Below are positions 53,333 through 61,834 of a stretch of 64,000 nucleotides of DNA, piece by piece (within the stretch, counting starts at the first letter, position 1; each line of letters opens with the position of its first letter). Position numbers and translations under genes: made by a program. The stretch is from Clostridium kluyveri (GTDB lineage: Bacteria > Bacillota > Clostridia > Clostridiales > Clostridiaceae): contig NZ_CP018335.1 of the NCBI RefSeq assembly GCF_001902295.1, positions 2,356,001-2,420,000 on the forward strand. Direction: 5' to 3'. The notes below the pieces were generated by a model, which ran no database searches, was not told the DNA's origin, and saw nothing but the letters and a program-made list of their open reading frames with translations.

Positions 53333-55114
53333 CTATAATAAAAACTTATTTACTTTTTCTTTTAATTCGCCGGAAACCTGTTCCAAATCCGCTGTAAGCT
53401 TTTTTACATCTTCCATTCTCTCTCTTACTTCAAGGGTAGAGGCTGTTATTTCCTCTGAAGATGCTGCTATTTCCTGTGTAACTGAAAGTATGGAGTCCAT
53501 AGAAGAACTAACTACATCCTTATTTTCATAAACTTCCTCTATCTGAGCCACATTTTTTTCAATTACCTTTGGCATATTCTCCATAAAATCAATTACCTTG
53601 CCTAATGTCTGCTTTGTTTCATTTATAGTATCAACCTGAGATTCTATCACTTTACTTGAAGTTTCCACGCTGCCTGCAGAAACATTAACTGTATCTATAA
53701 GTTCCTTTATAAGTACATTAATTTGTTTTACAGATTCAAAAGTTTCATCTGATAGTTCTTTAATCTGTTCCGCCACCACGGCAAAGCCTCTTCCTGCTTC
53801 CCCTGCTCTGGCAGATTCTATAGATGCATTTAAAGAAAGTAAATTTATCTCATTTGAAATTCCTTCTATAGTTTCTACTATGCTTACTATATCATTGGAT
53901 TTATTCAATAATTTTTTTATATTACTGTTGGTTTCCTTGGAAGCTTCTATATTCTCCTTATTTTTATTTTCAAGTTCATTAAGTATATTTATAATATTTG
54001 AATTTAACTTACTGGCCTTAAATACATCTTCTTTCATAGTAATACTGTTTTCTTTCACCATATTTATATTTTCTGACAAAATACTCATGCTTTCAATACT
54101 ATTTTGCATGTCTTTTGCAGAATCACTTACAGCTGAAGATACTTGTTCCATTGCGTCTTTTATGCTGCTTGAATTTTCAGAAGTAACCTCAGTAAAGGAA
54201 CCTATGTTAACTACTTTTTCATCTATTACAGATGATGTATTCTTTATCTTTACAAGAACATTTTTTATCTCATCTATCATTTCATTAAATATTTGTGCTA
54301 TAATTCCTATTTCATCTTTATTCTTTATATTTACTTTTACAGACATATTACCTTTAGACGCCATTTTCATAGAATTTATTATTTCACCTAAAGGTCTTAC
54401 CTTGTTTTTCATAAGAATGCCTATAAATAGTACAGAAACCAATATTATAATTACAGATATTGTAACTATGATTATTAAAATTTTATATAGAGGTTTATAA
54501 AAATCTTCATCATAGCATCCTACATTTATGTACCAATCCCAGGGTTCAAAATAAGCTACAGCATTTATTTTAGGTCTTTCTCGGGTTTCTCCTGGATTTT
54601 TCCAGTTGAAATGTACTATTCCTCCACTTTTAGGATTCTTAGCTTCATCCATTATAAGCTGTACCAAACTGTTTCCATCTGAATCCTTAGCACTTGATAT
54701 ATCCTCTCCTTCTTTGTAAGGGTGCATCATCTCAACTCCCTTACTATTGATGGCATACATATAGGCTTCTATATTTAATTCTAAATTTGAATTAAGTCCC
54801 CTTGTTTTTCCATCAGACTGTTTTGGATTTAACATTTTACCTTTAAATGCTTCTTGAGCTTCAGCCCGTGTAAGTTTTCTTTTTTGGACCTGTTCTTCAA
54901 GTAGCTCCATCGTTACAATACCCATTTGAATTCTATTTTTTATAGCAGTTTCTCCTAATTCTGTAAGTTCATTTTTGGTATTATAAAAACATACAGATCC
55001 TATTATAATTATAGAGGTTACAATTATACCTAAAAACCATAAATAAGAACTAAAAAAGCTCCGACTTAACTTGTCGTTTTTTAGTTCACGCCTTTTAGAT
55101 CTTTTTTCTTTCAT
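53333..55114 (-). CDS. Methyl-accepting chemotaxis protein with a Cache domain
   Basis: The 593-residue receptor has a membrane segment (FLGIIVTSIIIIGSVCFY, about residues 29-46), an extracellular single Cache domain (about 50-205, with AVAYFEPWDWYINVGCYDED at its end), a second membrane segment (IIVTISVIIILVSVLFIGIL), a HAMP domain and the MCP signalling domain with the conserved tip SLNASIESARAGEAGRGFAV. Cache domains bind small organic ligands such as acids or amino acids; the ligand is unknown. The ATG at 55114 follows GGGAGGGG; an in-frame TTG two codons earlier is too close. It is the only receptor gene in the window. Confidence 0.94.
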   Translation of the reverse strand: MKEKRSKRRELKNDKLSRSFFSSYLWFLGIIVTSIIIIGSVCFYNTKNELTELGETAIKNRIQMGIVTMELLEEQVQKRKLTRAEAQEAFKGKMLNPKQSDGKTRGLNSNLELNIEAYMYAINSKGVEMMHPYKEGEDISSAKDSDGNSLVQLIMDEAKNPKSGGIVHFNWKNPGETRERPKINAVAYFEPWDWYINVGCYDEDFYKPLYKILIIIVTISVIIILVSVLFIGILMKNKVRPLGEIINSMKMASKGNMSVKVNIKNKDEIGIIAQIFNEMIDEIKNVLVKIKNTSSVIDEKVVNIGSFTEVTSENSSSIKDAMEQVSSAVSDSAKDMQNSIESMSILSENINMVKENSITMKEDVFKASKLNSNIINILNELENKNKENIEASKETNSNIKKLLNKSNDIVSIVETIEGISNEINLLSLNASIESARAGEAGRGFAVVAEQIKELSDETFESVKQINVLIKELIDTVNVSAGSVETSSKVIESQVDTINETKQTLGKVIDFMENMPKVIEKNVAQIEEVYENKDVVSSSMDSILSVTQEIAASSEEITASTLEVRERMEDVKKLTADLEQVSGELKEKVNKFLL

Positions 55115-55178
55115 AAGCAACTACCCCTCCCCCAATACAAATACACATTAATTACAAATTGATTTACTACATTACTTT

Positions 55179-55208
55179 ATTATACCGTATATTTGTGTAT
55201 AATCACAA
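55179..55208 (-). promoter_or_regulatory. Sigma-A-like promoter of the chemoreceptor gene
   Basis: TTGTGA (55208-55203), an 18-base spacer and TATAAT (55184-55179), about 65 bases ahead of the chemoreceptor start. Confidence 0.6.
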
Positions 55209-55218
55209 TATAATGCTA

Positions 55219-55252
55219 TAAACCCCTCCATATATTCCTATATAAGGGGTTT
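55219..55252. other. Hairpin of uncertain role
   Basis: AAACCCCTCCATATATTCCT continues to TATAAGGGGTTT: a 7-bp stem with further A/T pairing. There is no T-run on the minus strand and only weak T-rich sequence on the plus strand. It may end transcription of the DUF1002 gene before the chemoreceptor promoter. Confidence 0.45.
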
Positions 55253-55304
55253 ATAATAAAAATTTCCTTGCATTTTTCAACCATTTCATTTTAAAATTTT
55301 CAAG

Positions 55305-55399
55305 TTCCTATTTGTCACATATTTCAATAAGAGGTATTACATTTATTACAGGTTCTTCATAGGGATGAACTTATTTTATTGTACTTACAGCATCAAATT
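55305..55399 (-). pseudogene. Remnant of a NIF3-like (HPYEEP) protein
   Basis: Immediately after the DUF1002 stop, the minus strand encodes EFDAVSTIK, a TAA, then VHPYEEPVINVIPLIEICDK and a TAG. HPYEEPV...IPL is the signature at the end of NIF3/YqfO-related and short CutA-like proteins. No start or upstream part is present and a stop interrupts the frame, so this is a decayed 3' end. Confidence 0.6.
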
Positions 55400-56269
55400 C
55401 TAAAATAAACCGCTGAAAAAATTTTTAATGGCTTCTATAATTTTAGCAAAAAATCCTTTAGCTTCTTCAGAAGATATACTTCCTTTCAATTGGCTTGCCA
55501 CACTGTTTAATTGATCTTTCAAATCAGAAAAATTTAAGTTCAAACCATTTATTTTACTCATTAGAGATACTATTTTATCCACATCTTCAGAGGATAAGTT
55601 AAAATTATAATTGTTAACCACATTTTGCACTATGTTTTTTATTTCCCCTTCTGTTTTAGGATTTTCTTTAACTACCTCGGTTTTTATTTCATTTATTAAA
55701 CCCGCAGCCTCATCCTTCCCTATTTTATCTCCCAAATTTCCTGTGGTTACCAATTCATCATTTGCAACCTTTTTGGTCTCTTCATCAATTTTATTGCCTG
55801 CAGTACTGTTTTCAAAGCCTTTTAAAATACCTGTAAGAGCTGCAGTTCCAGATACATTGAAAGGAGCTGACGCTTTAACATTGGCATTTTTTATCCCTGC
55901 GGTTATAAGGGCATTTTTTATCATACTGCTGCTGACCCAATATATATTATTGGTGGATACTTGAAGACCTCCACTGGAAGTTGGTTCTACATAAGCACAA
56001 GATATAGATTTAGTTCCTATCTGTTCACTGCTTGCCACATCTCCTAGATACTTTTTTTCCTCATCTATATTTACTTCTATCACATTAACTTCCTGTTTGT
56101 TAACCTTAAAATATTCCAGCATATCATTTTTTTGCTGCTCTGTAAGATTTCCTCCCAAAGTAACCACTTTATATGCATCTGCCTGTACTTTATTTACACC
56201 CCCTATTAATACCACCGATAAAACCATAAATAATATCAATAATTTACTTGTAAATATTCTACACTTCAT
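55400..56269 (-). CDS. DUF1002 (YpuA-like) secreted protein
   Basis: The 289-residue protein has a signal peptide (KLLILFMVLSVVLIGGVNKV, cleavage probably after VQA at residue 30). The DUF1002 domain follows (YKVVTLGGNLTEQQKNDMLE, then SKSISCAYVEPTSSGGLQVS and IYWVSSSMIKNALITAGIKN). The C-terminal half is helical and charged. The family is found in Firmicutes, including B. subtilis YpuA; its function is unknown. The ATG follows AAGGAGATTTTAAAT. A NIF3-like remnant touches its 3' end. Confidence 0.9.
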   Translation of the reverse strand: MKCRIFTSKLLILFMVLSVVLIGGVNKVQADAYKVVTLGGNLTEQQKNDMLEYFKVNKQEVNVIEVNIDEEKKYLGDVASSEQIGTKSISCAYVEPTSSGGLQVSTNNIYWVSSSMIKNALITAGIKNANVKASAPFNVSGTAALTGILKGFENSTAGNKIDEETKKVANDELVTTGNLGDKIGKDEAAGLINEIKTEVVKENPKTEGEIKNIVQNVVNNYNFNLSSEDVDKIVSLMSKINGLNLNFSDLKDQLNSVASQLKGSISSEEAKGFFAKIIEAIKNFFSGLF

Positions 56270-56359
56270 ATTTAAAATCTCCTTTTCAATATACTAATAA
56301 ATATAATATACTACATTTATCAATATAAAAAGTACCAAATTGTAAAAACATAGAGTACT

Positions 56360-56974
56360 TTAAGAAGATAATATTTTTACTACCTTTGTAATGCCTATGT
56401 CATTTTGAATCAATTTCAAAAAATTATGTTTTGATCTATTATAATTTTCAAAGATCTCAAGGGCTTTTTCTCTGTCATTATAAACCTTCCAGTAGCCACA
56501 GCATACACATTCCTTTTCACTGCAATTTATAAAATCTTCTACATCTTTAACTGGTATACCTAAAAAGATTCCCATCTCATGCGGACAAAAATTATATTCA
56601 TATCTATTTTTAAGAAGGTTTAGCTTGTCAATTAAAGGCATAGAATTTAAATATCCAAATTTACTTAAAAACTCAGCATTATCCTTATAACACAATACTT
56701 CAGAGAGCATCTTTTCATTATAAAATAAAAGTACTATGGCATTTTCCTTTCTATTAATTTCAAATACTTTTAAATTTATATTTTCTAAATATTCACTTCC
56801 ATATTTGCACCACAGATCATACATATTTTTATTCTTATTGGATATAGTAATTATAGAAGATGGTTTGTATCCCGCAATAGTAGGAGATAAAGCATAGGTT
56901 ATAAGGCTCATCATATATTCTTTTTCATCTGCATTGTACATAAACTTAATAAATTCCTGATTTAAACTTTTCAC
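56360..56974 (-). CDS. DUF3793 protein
   Basis: The 204-residue protein matches DUF3793, small clostridial proteins of unknown function: LITYALSPTIAGYKPSSIIT near the start, NAIVLLFYNEKMLSEVLCYK in the middle, and the FCPHEMGIFLGIPVKDVEDF segment near residue 135, followed by a CSEKECVCCGYWKVY cysteine group. Members are often near flavodoxin or iron-transport genes, and here a flavodoxin gene lies directly upstream in the same direction; a link to iron or redox metabolism is only inferred. The start is GTG after GGGAG. Confidence 0.82.
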   Translation of the reverse strand: MKSLNQEFIKFMYNADEKEYMMSLITYALSPTIAGYKPSSIITISNKNKNMYDLWCKYGSEYLENINLKVFEINRKENAIVLLFYNEKMLSEVLCYKDNAEFLSKFGYLNSMPLIDKLNLLKNRYEYNFCPHEMGIFLGIPVKDVEDFINCSEKECVCCGYWKVYNDREKALEIFENYNRSKHNFLKLIQNDIGITKVVKILSS

Positions 56975-57146
56975 ATTCTACCAACTCCCTTTAATATAAC
57001 ACTAGGATTCCAAGACAAAAATATTTGATAAAAAATATATTTAAACTTAGAATCCTACAGGTATTATCATATATCCAATTTTTAAATTTAATCTTATAAA
57101 AATTTCGCTATTTACCTATGTTAACATGAAAATATACCCTACAATA

Positions 57147-57575
57147 TTAATAGGCAGCTGCTTCCCGTCCAAAATTTCTGCATTCTTCTTCTGAACTTCC
57201 CTCCGGGGCTTCTTGTACAACTAATCCTTCATTTAATAGATTAGCTCCATAGCCTTCCATCCTCTCTACCCAGCTTCTCATCCATTCTCCATCGCCCCAT
57301 CCATAAGAGCCAAATAAACCTAATTTTTTGCCGGATACAGAAGAAGCAATAGAGTCCACAAAAGGCTCCATTTCACTTTCCTCAATAACCTCTGCACCCA
57401 TGGCAGGAGAACCTAATAACACCATATCTGCACCTTTTACATCATCAACACTAGCCTCTGAAACATGTAAAAGTTTAACTTCTGCGCCTTTTTCCTTAGC
57501 ACCTTCTTCTATTAATTTAGCCATGGCCTCTGTATTACCTGTTCCTGTCCAATAAATAATATTTACTTTACTCAT
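57147..57575 (-). CDS. Flavodoxin
   Basis: The 142-residue FMN protein has the phosphate-binding loop IIYWTGTGNTEAMAKLIEEG near residues 6-24, LLGSPAMGAEVIEESEMEPF near residue 57 and KLGLFGSYGWGDGEWMRSWV near residue 85, as in clostridial flavodoxins. It replaces ferredoxin as a low-potential carrier when iron is scarce. The start is the ATG at 57575 after GAGGAGATGATAAAA; the frame open further upstream has no ribosome binding site. A Fur box lies at 57608-57626, which fits iron-starvation induction. Confidence 0.96.
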   Translation of the reverse strand: MSKVNIIYWTGTGNTEAMAKLIEEGAKEKGAEVKLLHVSEASVDDVKGADMVLLGSPAMGAEVIEESEMEPFVDSIASSVSGKKLGLFGSYGWGDGEWMRSWVERMEGYGANLLNEGLVVQEAPEGSSEEECRNFGREAAAY

Positions 57576-57607
57576 TTTTATCATCTCCTCAAGCTCCTGA
57601 AATAGTC

Positions 57608-57626
57608 GATAATGAAAATCATTATC
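57608..57626 (-). promoter_or_regulatory. Fur box in the flavodoxin promoter
   Basis: GATAATGAAAATCATTATC differs from the Fur consensus GATAATGATAATCATTATC by one base. It lies just downstream of the predicted -10 element and upstream of the ribosome binding site, so bound Fur-Fe(II) would block transcription. Confidence 0.88.
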
Positions 57627-57635
57627 ATACATATA

Positions 57636-57664
57636 ATGATATATCTGTTTATTACAATTGTCAA
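57636..57664 (-). promoter_or_regulatory. Flavodoxin promoter
   Basis: TTGACA (57664-57659), a 17-base spacer and TATCAT (57641-57636), with the Fur box immediately downstream. Confidence 0.7.
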
Positions 57665-57692
57665 TAGTTACATAAAATATTTCATATAACAA

Positions 57693-57734
57693 AAACAGGT
57701 CATTAAAAGTATACATCCTTCTAATGACCTGTTT
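57693..57734 (-). terminator. Terminator of the rib operon
   Basis: A perfect 13-bp stem AAACAGGTCATTA / TAATGACCTGTTT followed on the minus strand by TTTTTGTTATA, 12 bases past the ribH stop. Confidence 0.9.
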
Positions 57735-57746
57735 AAAATATATTCT

Positions 57747-58211
57747 CTATTCTAACTCCTTGATTAAATTAGCCATTTCTATAGCAGCCATAGCCCCATC
57801 ATATCCTTTGTTTCCACTTTTAGTTCCTGCCCTTTCTATAGCCTGTTCTATATTGTCTGTAGTGAGTACGCTAAATATAACCGGAATATCACTTTCCAGT
57901 GAAACATGAGCTACACCCTTTGAAACTTCACTGGATACATAATCAAAATGAGGGGTAGATCCTCTGATTACAGCTCCTAAACATATTACTGCATCATATT
58001 TTCTAGAAAAAGCCATTTTCTTTGAAATCATAGGTATTTCAAATGCTCCCGGTACCCAACTTATATCTATATTATCCTCTTCTGCTCCATGTCTTTTTAA
58101 ACAGTCTAAGGCTCCAGACAATAATTTAGATACTATAAATTCATTAAATCTTCCCACAACTATTCCAAATTTTAGCCCCTCTGCATTTAACTTTCCTTCA
58201 TAAACTTTCAT
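57747..58211 (-). CDS. ribH: 6,7-Dimethyl-8-ribityllumazine synthase
   Basis: RibH joins the ribityl-uracil intermediate with the four-carbon sugar phosphate. The 154-residue protein has FGIVVGRFNEFIVSKLLSGA, ISWVPGAFEIPMISKKMA and the catalytic His in CLGAVIRGSTPHFDYVSSEV near residue 88. It is the last gene of the ribD-ribE-ribBA-ribH operon and is followed by a strong terminator. The ATG follows AAAGGAGACTGAAAAG. Confidence 0.97.
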   Translation of the reverse strand: MKVYEGKLNAEGLKFGIVVGRFNEFIVSKLLSGALDCLKRHGAEEDNIDISWVPGAFEIPMISKKMAFSRKYDAVICLGAVIRGSTPHFDYVSSEVSKGVAHVSLESDIPVIFSVLTTDNIEQAIERAGTKSGNKGYDGAMAAIEMANLIKELE

Positions 58212-58233
58212 CTTTTCAGTCTCCTTTGATATA

Positions 58234-59436
58234 TTAATAATTTAAAATATGTCCCATTTTTTCCTGTTTTGTTTTAAGGTAAAAAGTATCATAGGCAGAT
58301 GCCTTCATTTGGATTGGTACTCTTTCTGTGATATTTATACCGTAGTTGGATAACTGTTCTATTTTATCCGGGTTATTTGTCATAAGTCGTATATCTTCCA
58401 CACCTAAATCTTTTAAAATTTGTGCAGCAGCATAATAATCTCTTAAATCCTCCTCAAAACCCAGTGCAATATTTGCTTCAACGGTATCTAAGCCTTTATC
58501 TTGCAGTGCATAAGCCTTCAATTTATTAATTATACCTATGCCCCGTCCCTCTTGATTCATGTATAAAAGAATGCCCTGTCCTTCTTCTTCAATTTGGGTC
58601 ATAGCTCTTGCATACTGCTGCCCACAATCACATCTAACAGAGCCGAAAGTATCTCCTGTAAGACATTCAGAATGTACTCTGCACAAAACTGAATTCCCTT
58701 TTGAAATATCCCCTTTCACAAGTGCCATGTGATTTTCTCCATTTATTTTATTTATATATCCATAGGCTACAAATTCTCCATATTTGGTTGGCAGTTTTGT
58801 ATGCACTACCTGTTCTATAAGTTTCTCTCTTTGTTTTCTATACTCCTGCAGAGCCTTAATTGTAATAAACTTCAATTGATATTTTTCCGCAAATTCCATT
58901 AGTTCGGAAGTTCTCATCATGGTACCATCATCTCTCATGATCTCACAACAAAGTCCACACTCTTTCAGATTTGCCAGTTTCATAAGATCAACAGTAGCTT
59001 CTGTATGTCCATTGCGCTCCAGAACTCCATATTCCTTTGCACGCAGTGGAAACATATGTCCAGGTCTTCTAAAATCCTCTGGCTTTGCACCTTCTTCTAC
59101 AGATTTCAATGCAGTTATGGAACGTTCTGCAGCCGAAATGCCAGTAGTTGTACTTACGTGGTCGATTGATACCGTAAAAGCTGTTTCATGGTTATCTGTA
59201 TTATTTGAAACCATCTGTGGAAGGTTTAATTTAGAAATCATTTTACTACTCATAGGCATACAGATAAGTCCTTTTGCATGTGCTGCCATAAAATTAACAT
59301 TTTCCTGGGTTGCAAATTCTGCTGCACAGATTAAATCTCCTTCATTTTCCCTATCTTCATCATCAGTCACCAGAATCATTTTACCCTGTTTAAGATCTTC
59401 TAAAGCTTCTTCAATACTATTAAATTTATTGCTCAT
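58234..59436 (-). CDS. ribBA: Bifunctional DHBP synthase / GTP cyclohydrolase II
   Basis: The 400-residue fusion makes both riboflavin precursors. Residues 1-200 form the 3,4-dihydroxy-2-butanone-4-phosphate synthase (MILVTDDEDRENEGDLI, then GHTEATVDLMKLAN). Residues 205-400 form GTP cyclohydrolase II with the zinc cysteines in HSECLTGDTFGSVRCDCGQQ and the YMNQEGRGIGIINKLKAYAL motif. The ATG at 59436 is preceded by AGAGGAGTTGAAAATT; the upstream TTG belongs to that site. Confidence 0.97.
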   Translation of the reverse strand: MSNKFNSIEEALEDLKQGKMILVTDDEDRENEGDLICAAEFATQENVNFMAAHAKGLICMPMSSKMISKLNLPQMVSNNTDNHETAFTVSIDHVSTTTGISAAERSITALKSVEEGAKPEDFRRPGHMFPLRAKEYGVLERNGHTEATVDLMKLANLKECGLCCEIMRDDGTMMRTSELMEFAEKYQLKFITIKALQEYRKQREKLIEQVVHTKLPTKYGEFVAYGYINKINGENHMALVKGDISKGNSVLCRVHSECLTGDTFGSVRCDCGQQYARAMTQIEEEGQGILLYMNQEGRGIGIINKLKAYALQDKGLDTVEANIALGFEEDLRDYYAAAQILKDLGVEDIRLMTNNPDKIEQLSNYGINITERVPIQMKASAYDTFYLKTKQEKMGHILNY

Positions 59437-59512
59437 AATTTTCAACTCCTCTTTTAAAAATACTATTAATTAGTCATGTTACTTTAGTTACAACACAAAT
59501 CCAAATTTTTGT

Positions 59513-60166
59513 TTACCAAAACCCATTTTCCTTTAACAATTCTTCTGTTATGCTGGAATTTTTTACAGGTTCTGTTTCTTTTCTTAAAATAAGATTTTCA
59601 ATGTATTTTCCTATTAAATCACATTCTACATTTATTTCATCTCCTGCACTTTTATACTGCAGAATAGTCTGTGCTTTGGTATGTGGGATTAGGGATACAC
59701 TAATACAGTCTTCATGCACTTCTGCTATGGTAAGACTCACTCCATCTAAAGCCACAGAACCTTTTGAAACCATATATTTCAATAATCCCAAAGGAGGCTT
59801 TATAACAAGCCAGGTGGCTATATCCTCTTTTTTTATGTCCTTTACCCTGCCGATTCCATCTATATGTCCTGTTACTATATGCCCTCCCAGTCTTTCTCCT
59901 ACCTTCACTGCCCTTTCTAAATTCACATCACTGTTTCTTCTTAAAAGTTTTAAATTACTTTTTCTTAGTGTTTCAGCCATTACATCTACTGTAAAAGAAT
60001 TTCCTGTAAAACTTGTTACCGTAAGGCAGGCTCCATTTACAGCTATACTGTCTCCTAATTTAACTTCCTCTAAAACTTTCTCTGAAGAGATAGTTATTCT
60101 AGAAGAATTTTCTCCATTTTTTATTTCCAGTATTTGTCCAATTTCCTCTACTAAACCTGTAAACAA
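59513..60166 (-). CDS. ribE: Riboflavin synthase alpha subunit
   Basis: This enzyme converts two lumazines to riboflavin and a pyrimidine. The 217-residue protein is an internal repeat: residues 1-97 (MFTGLVEEIGQI, IAVNGACLTVTSFTGNSFTV) and 98-200 (LGGHIVTGHIDGIGRVKDIK, VALDGVSLTIAEVHEDCISV). The start is a TTG after GGGGAGGGGAATA; there is no ATG near. It lies between ribD and ribBA. Confidence 0.96.
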   Translation of the reverse strand: MFTGLVEEIGQILEIKNGENSSRITISSEKVLEEVKLGDSIAVNGACLTVTSFTGNSFTVDVMAETLRKSNLKLLRRNSDVNLERAVKVGERLGGHIVTGHIDGIGRVKDIKKEDIATWLVIKPPLGLLKYMVSKGSVALDGVSLTIAEVHEDCISVSLIPHTKAQTILQYKSAGDEINVECDLIGKYIENLILRKETEPVKNSSITEELLKENGFW

Positions 60167-60187
60167 TATTCCCCTCCCCTTTTTTAA

Positions 60188-61297
60188 TTACTTTTCTACA
60201 TATCCTTGAACCATCATATCTTCTCCTGATTTTGAATAGCTAATATTTTTTAATTTAACGGCTTTATTTAAATCTTCAATACCTTTTCCTTCTACAGAAG
60301 TTTTAGCTTCTAATCCACCTATTATTTTAGGGGCTATAAAATAAACAACTTTATCTACAATTCCTGAACTTAAAGCAGAAAAATTAAGTGAGCCCCCTCC
60401 CTCTATAAGCAAACTATCTATACCGATATTTCCTAACTTTTCTATTAAAATCTTTAGATTCACATGACCAGATTCATCTTTAGGACAGATAATTACATCC
60501 ACTCCCATTTTCTCAATTTCATACTTTTTATCTTTATCATGTCCCTCTGTGCAAGCTATTATGATTTTCCTATATTTAAGTGTATCAAAAATCCTACAAT
60601 CCATAGGTATCCTTAATTTAGAATCTAAGATTACAGCTATAGGACTTTTACATTTTCTCTCCAGCCTTGTAGTTAAAAGTGGATTATCTGAAAGTATGGT
60701 ACCTATGCCCACTGCAATTGCCATAACCCTATTTCTTATGTGATGTACAAAATTTCTGGATTCTTCACAGGTTATCCACTTTGACTGTCCTGTAACTGTT
60801 GCTATTTTACCATCTAAAGTTACTGCAGATTTCAATATTACAAAAGGGTGTTTTTCAGTAATATACTTTATAAATATTTCATTTATATTTAAGGCTTCTT
60901 TTTCTAAAACACCTGTAACCACTTCTATTCCCTTACTCCTTAAAAAATCTATGCCTCTACCTGACACTAGTGGATTAGGATCCTTTAATGCAACCACTAC
61001 TTTTTTTATTCCTGCTTTTACTATGGCTTCTACACAGGGTGGAGTTTTTCCGTAATGAGAACAAGGCTCTAAAGTCACGTATATCTGCCCGCCTGCAGCT
61101 TTATCACCTGCTTCTTTTAATGCATATACCTCTGCATGGGGTCCTCCATAAAATTTATGATAACCTCTTCCTACTATATTGCCTTCTTTTACTACAAGGG
61201 CTCCCACCTGTGGATTTGGATTCACAAAACCTTCTCCCTTTGATGCCAGCTCTAAAGCAATTTTCATATAATGTTCATCTTTATTGTCATAATTCAT
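60188..61297 (-). CDS. ribD: Riboflavin deaminase/reductase
   Basis: The 369-residue bifunctional enzyme has the zinc deaminase domain (GGPHAEVYALKEAGDKAAGG, LEPCSHYGKTPPCVEAIVKA, residues 51-88) and the NADPH reductase domain (about 150-369; FVILKSAVTLDGKIATVTGQ, LLIEGGGSLNFSALSSGIVD). It is the first gene after the FMN riboswitch. The ATG follows TGGAGGATTCAATTTT. Confidence 0.97.
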   Translation of the reverse strand: MNYDNKDEHYMKIALELASKGEGFVNPNPQVGALVVKEGNIVGRGYHKFYGGPHAEVYALKEAGDKAAGGQIYVTLEPCSHYGKTPPCVEAIVKAGIKKVVVALKDPNPLVSGRGIDFLRSKGIEVVTGVLEKEALNINEIFIKYITEKHPFVILKSAVTLDGKIATVTGQSKWITCEESRNFVHHIRNRVMAIAVGIGTILSDNPLLTTRLERKCKSPIAVILDSKLRIPMDCRIFDTLKYRKIIIACTEGHDKDKKYEIEKMGVDVIICPKDESGHVNLKILIEKLGNIGIDSLLIEGGGSLNFSALSSGIVDKVVYFIAPKIIGGLEAKTSVEGKGIEDLNKAVKLKNISYSKSGEDMMVQGYVEK

Positions 61298-61493
61298 AAA
61301 ATTGAATCCTCCACTTCAAAAGAATATTATTACTTTTTATATAAATTTTACAAGTAAAAGGGCAAAACACCCGCGGCTTTTATGTACAAGCTACCAATAG
61401 TAATATCCCAACTTCTCAAATATGGAAATAAACTGCCTGCCCTCAGATAAGTTACAGCTATAAGTACTACCTTCAGATTTTTCCCATTCAAAA
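61298..61493 (-). other. Leader region between the riboswitch terminator and ribD
   Basis: About 190 bases of untranslated leader. A 60-codon frame starts at an ATG at 61530, runs through the terminator stem and ends at 61348. It has no ribosome binding site, so I do not call it a gene. A short GGGTGTTTTGCCC hairpin followed by TTTT lies near its end. Confidence 0.4.
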
Positions 61494-61521
61494 ATCCCCC
61501 CGAAAATACCTTCAGGGGGAT
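61494..61521 (-). terminator. FMN riboswitch terminator
   Basis: ATCCCCCTGAA with TTCGGGGGGAT forms an 11-bp GC-rich stem, followed on the minus strand by TTTTTGAA. It lies 57 bases past the aptamer and would form when FMN is bound. Confidence 0.88.
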
Positions 61522-61577
61522 AATAAACATACTAAGAACAACCTAGCACATAAAATACATACTACAAAAAACTTCCA

Positions 61578-61684
61578 CTTTCTCCATCCAGACTTTACTG
61601 TCGGTACTGGAATCCAACCAGTTCCTGCTGATAATCAGCTCGCGGACTATACCGCCGATCGGGAATTTCACCCTGCCCCGAAAG
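61578..61684 (-). promoter_or_regulatory. FMN (RFN) riboswitch aptamer
   Basis: The minus strand carries the conserved RFN blocks: CTTTCGGGGCAGGGTGAAAT at the start, CCCGATCGGCGGTATAGTCC in the middle, and GATTCCAGTACCGACAGTA then GTCTGGATGGAGAAAG at the end. It precedes the rib operon and would shut it down when FMN is plentiful. Confidence 0.97.
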
Positions 61685-61834
61685 CATATTATTAAGTTTT
61701 AACTATGGTTTTAATATATACTTCTTTTTTTCACTTGTCAATAGAAACTTTTAAAAAAATTGTAATCTTTAATACAATTTTATTGACTTAAATTATAAAT
61801 ACTACAAAAATTTACATTGATAACTGACAATAAC

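Noticed and set aside
53880..54500. 206-codon plus-strand frame rich in Ile, Phe and Ser
   Set aside because: It is the antisense of the chemoreceptor signalling domain; the hydrophobic composition is what antisense of helical coding DNA gives.
59550..60209. 219-codon plus-strand frame
   Set aside because: It is antisense to ribE, whose repeated lumazine-binding domains are certain.
61348..61530. Possible small membrane protein gene in the ribD leader
   Set aside because: There is no ribosome binding site, the frame overlaps the riboswitch terminator stem, and no family is recognised.
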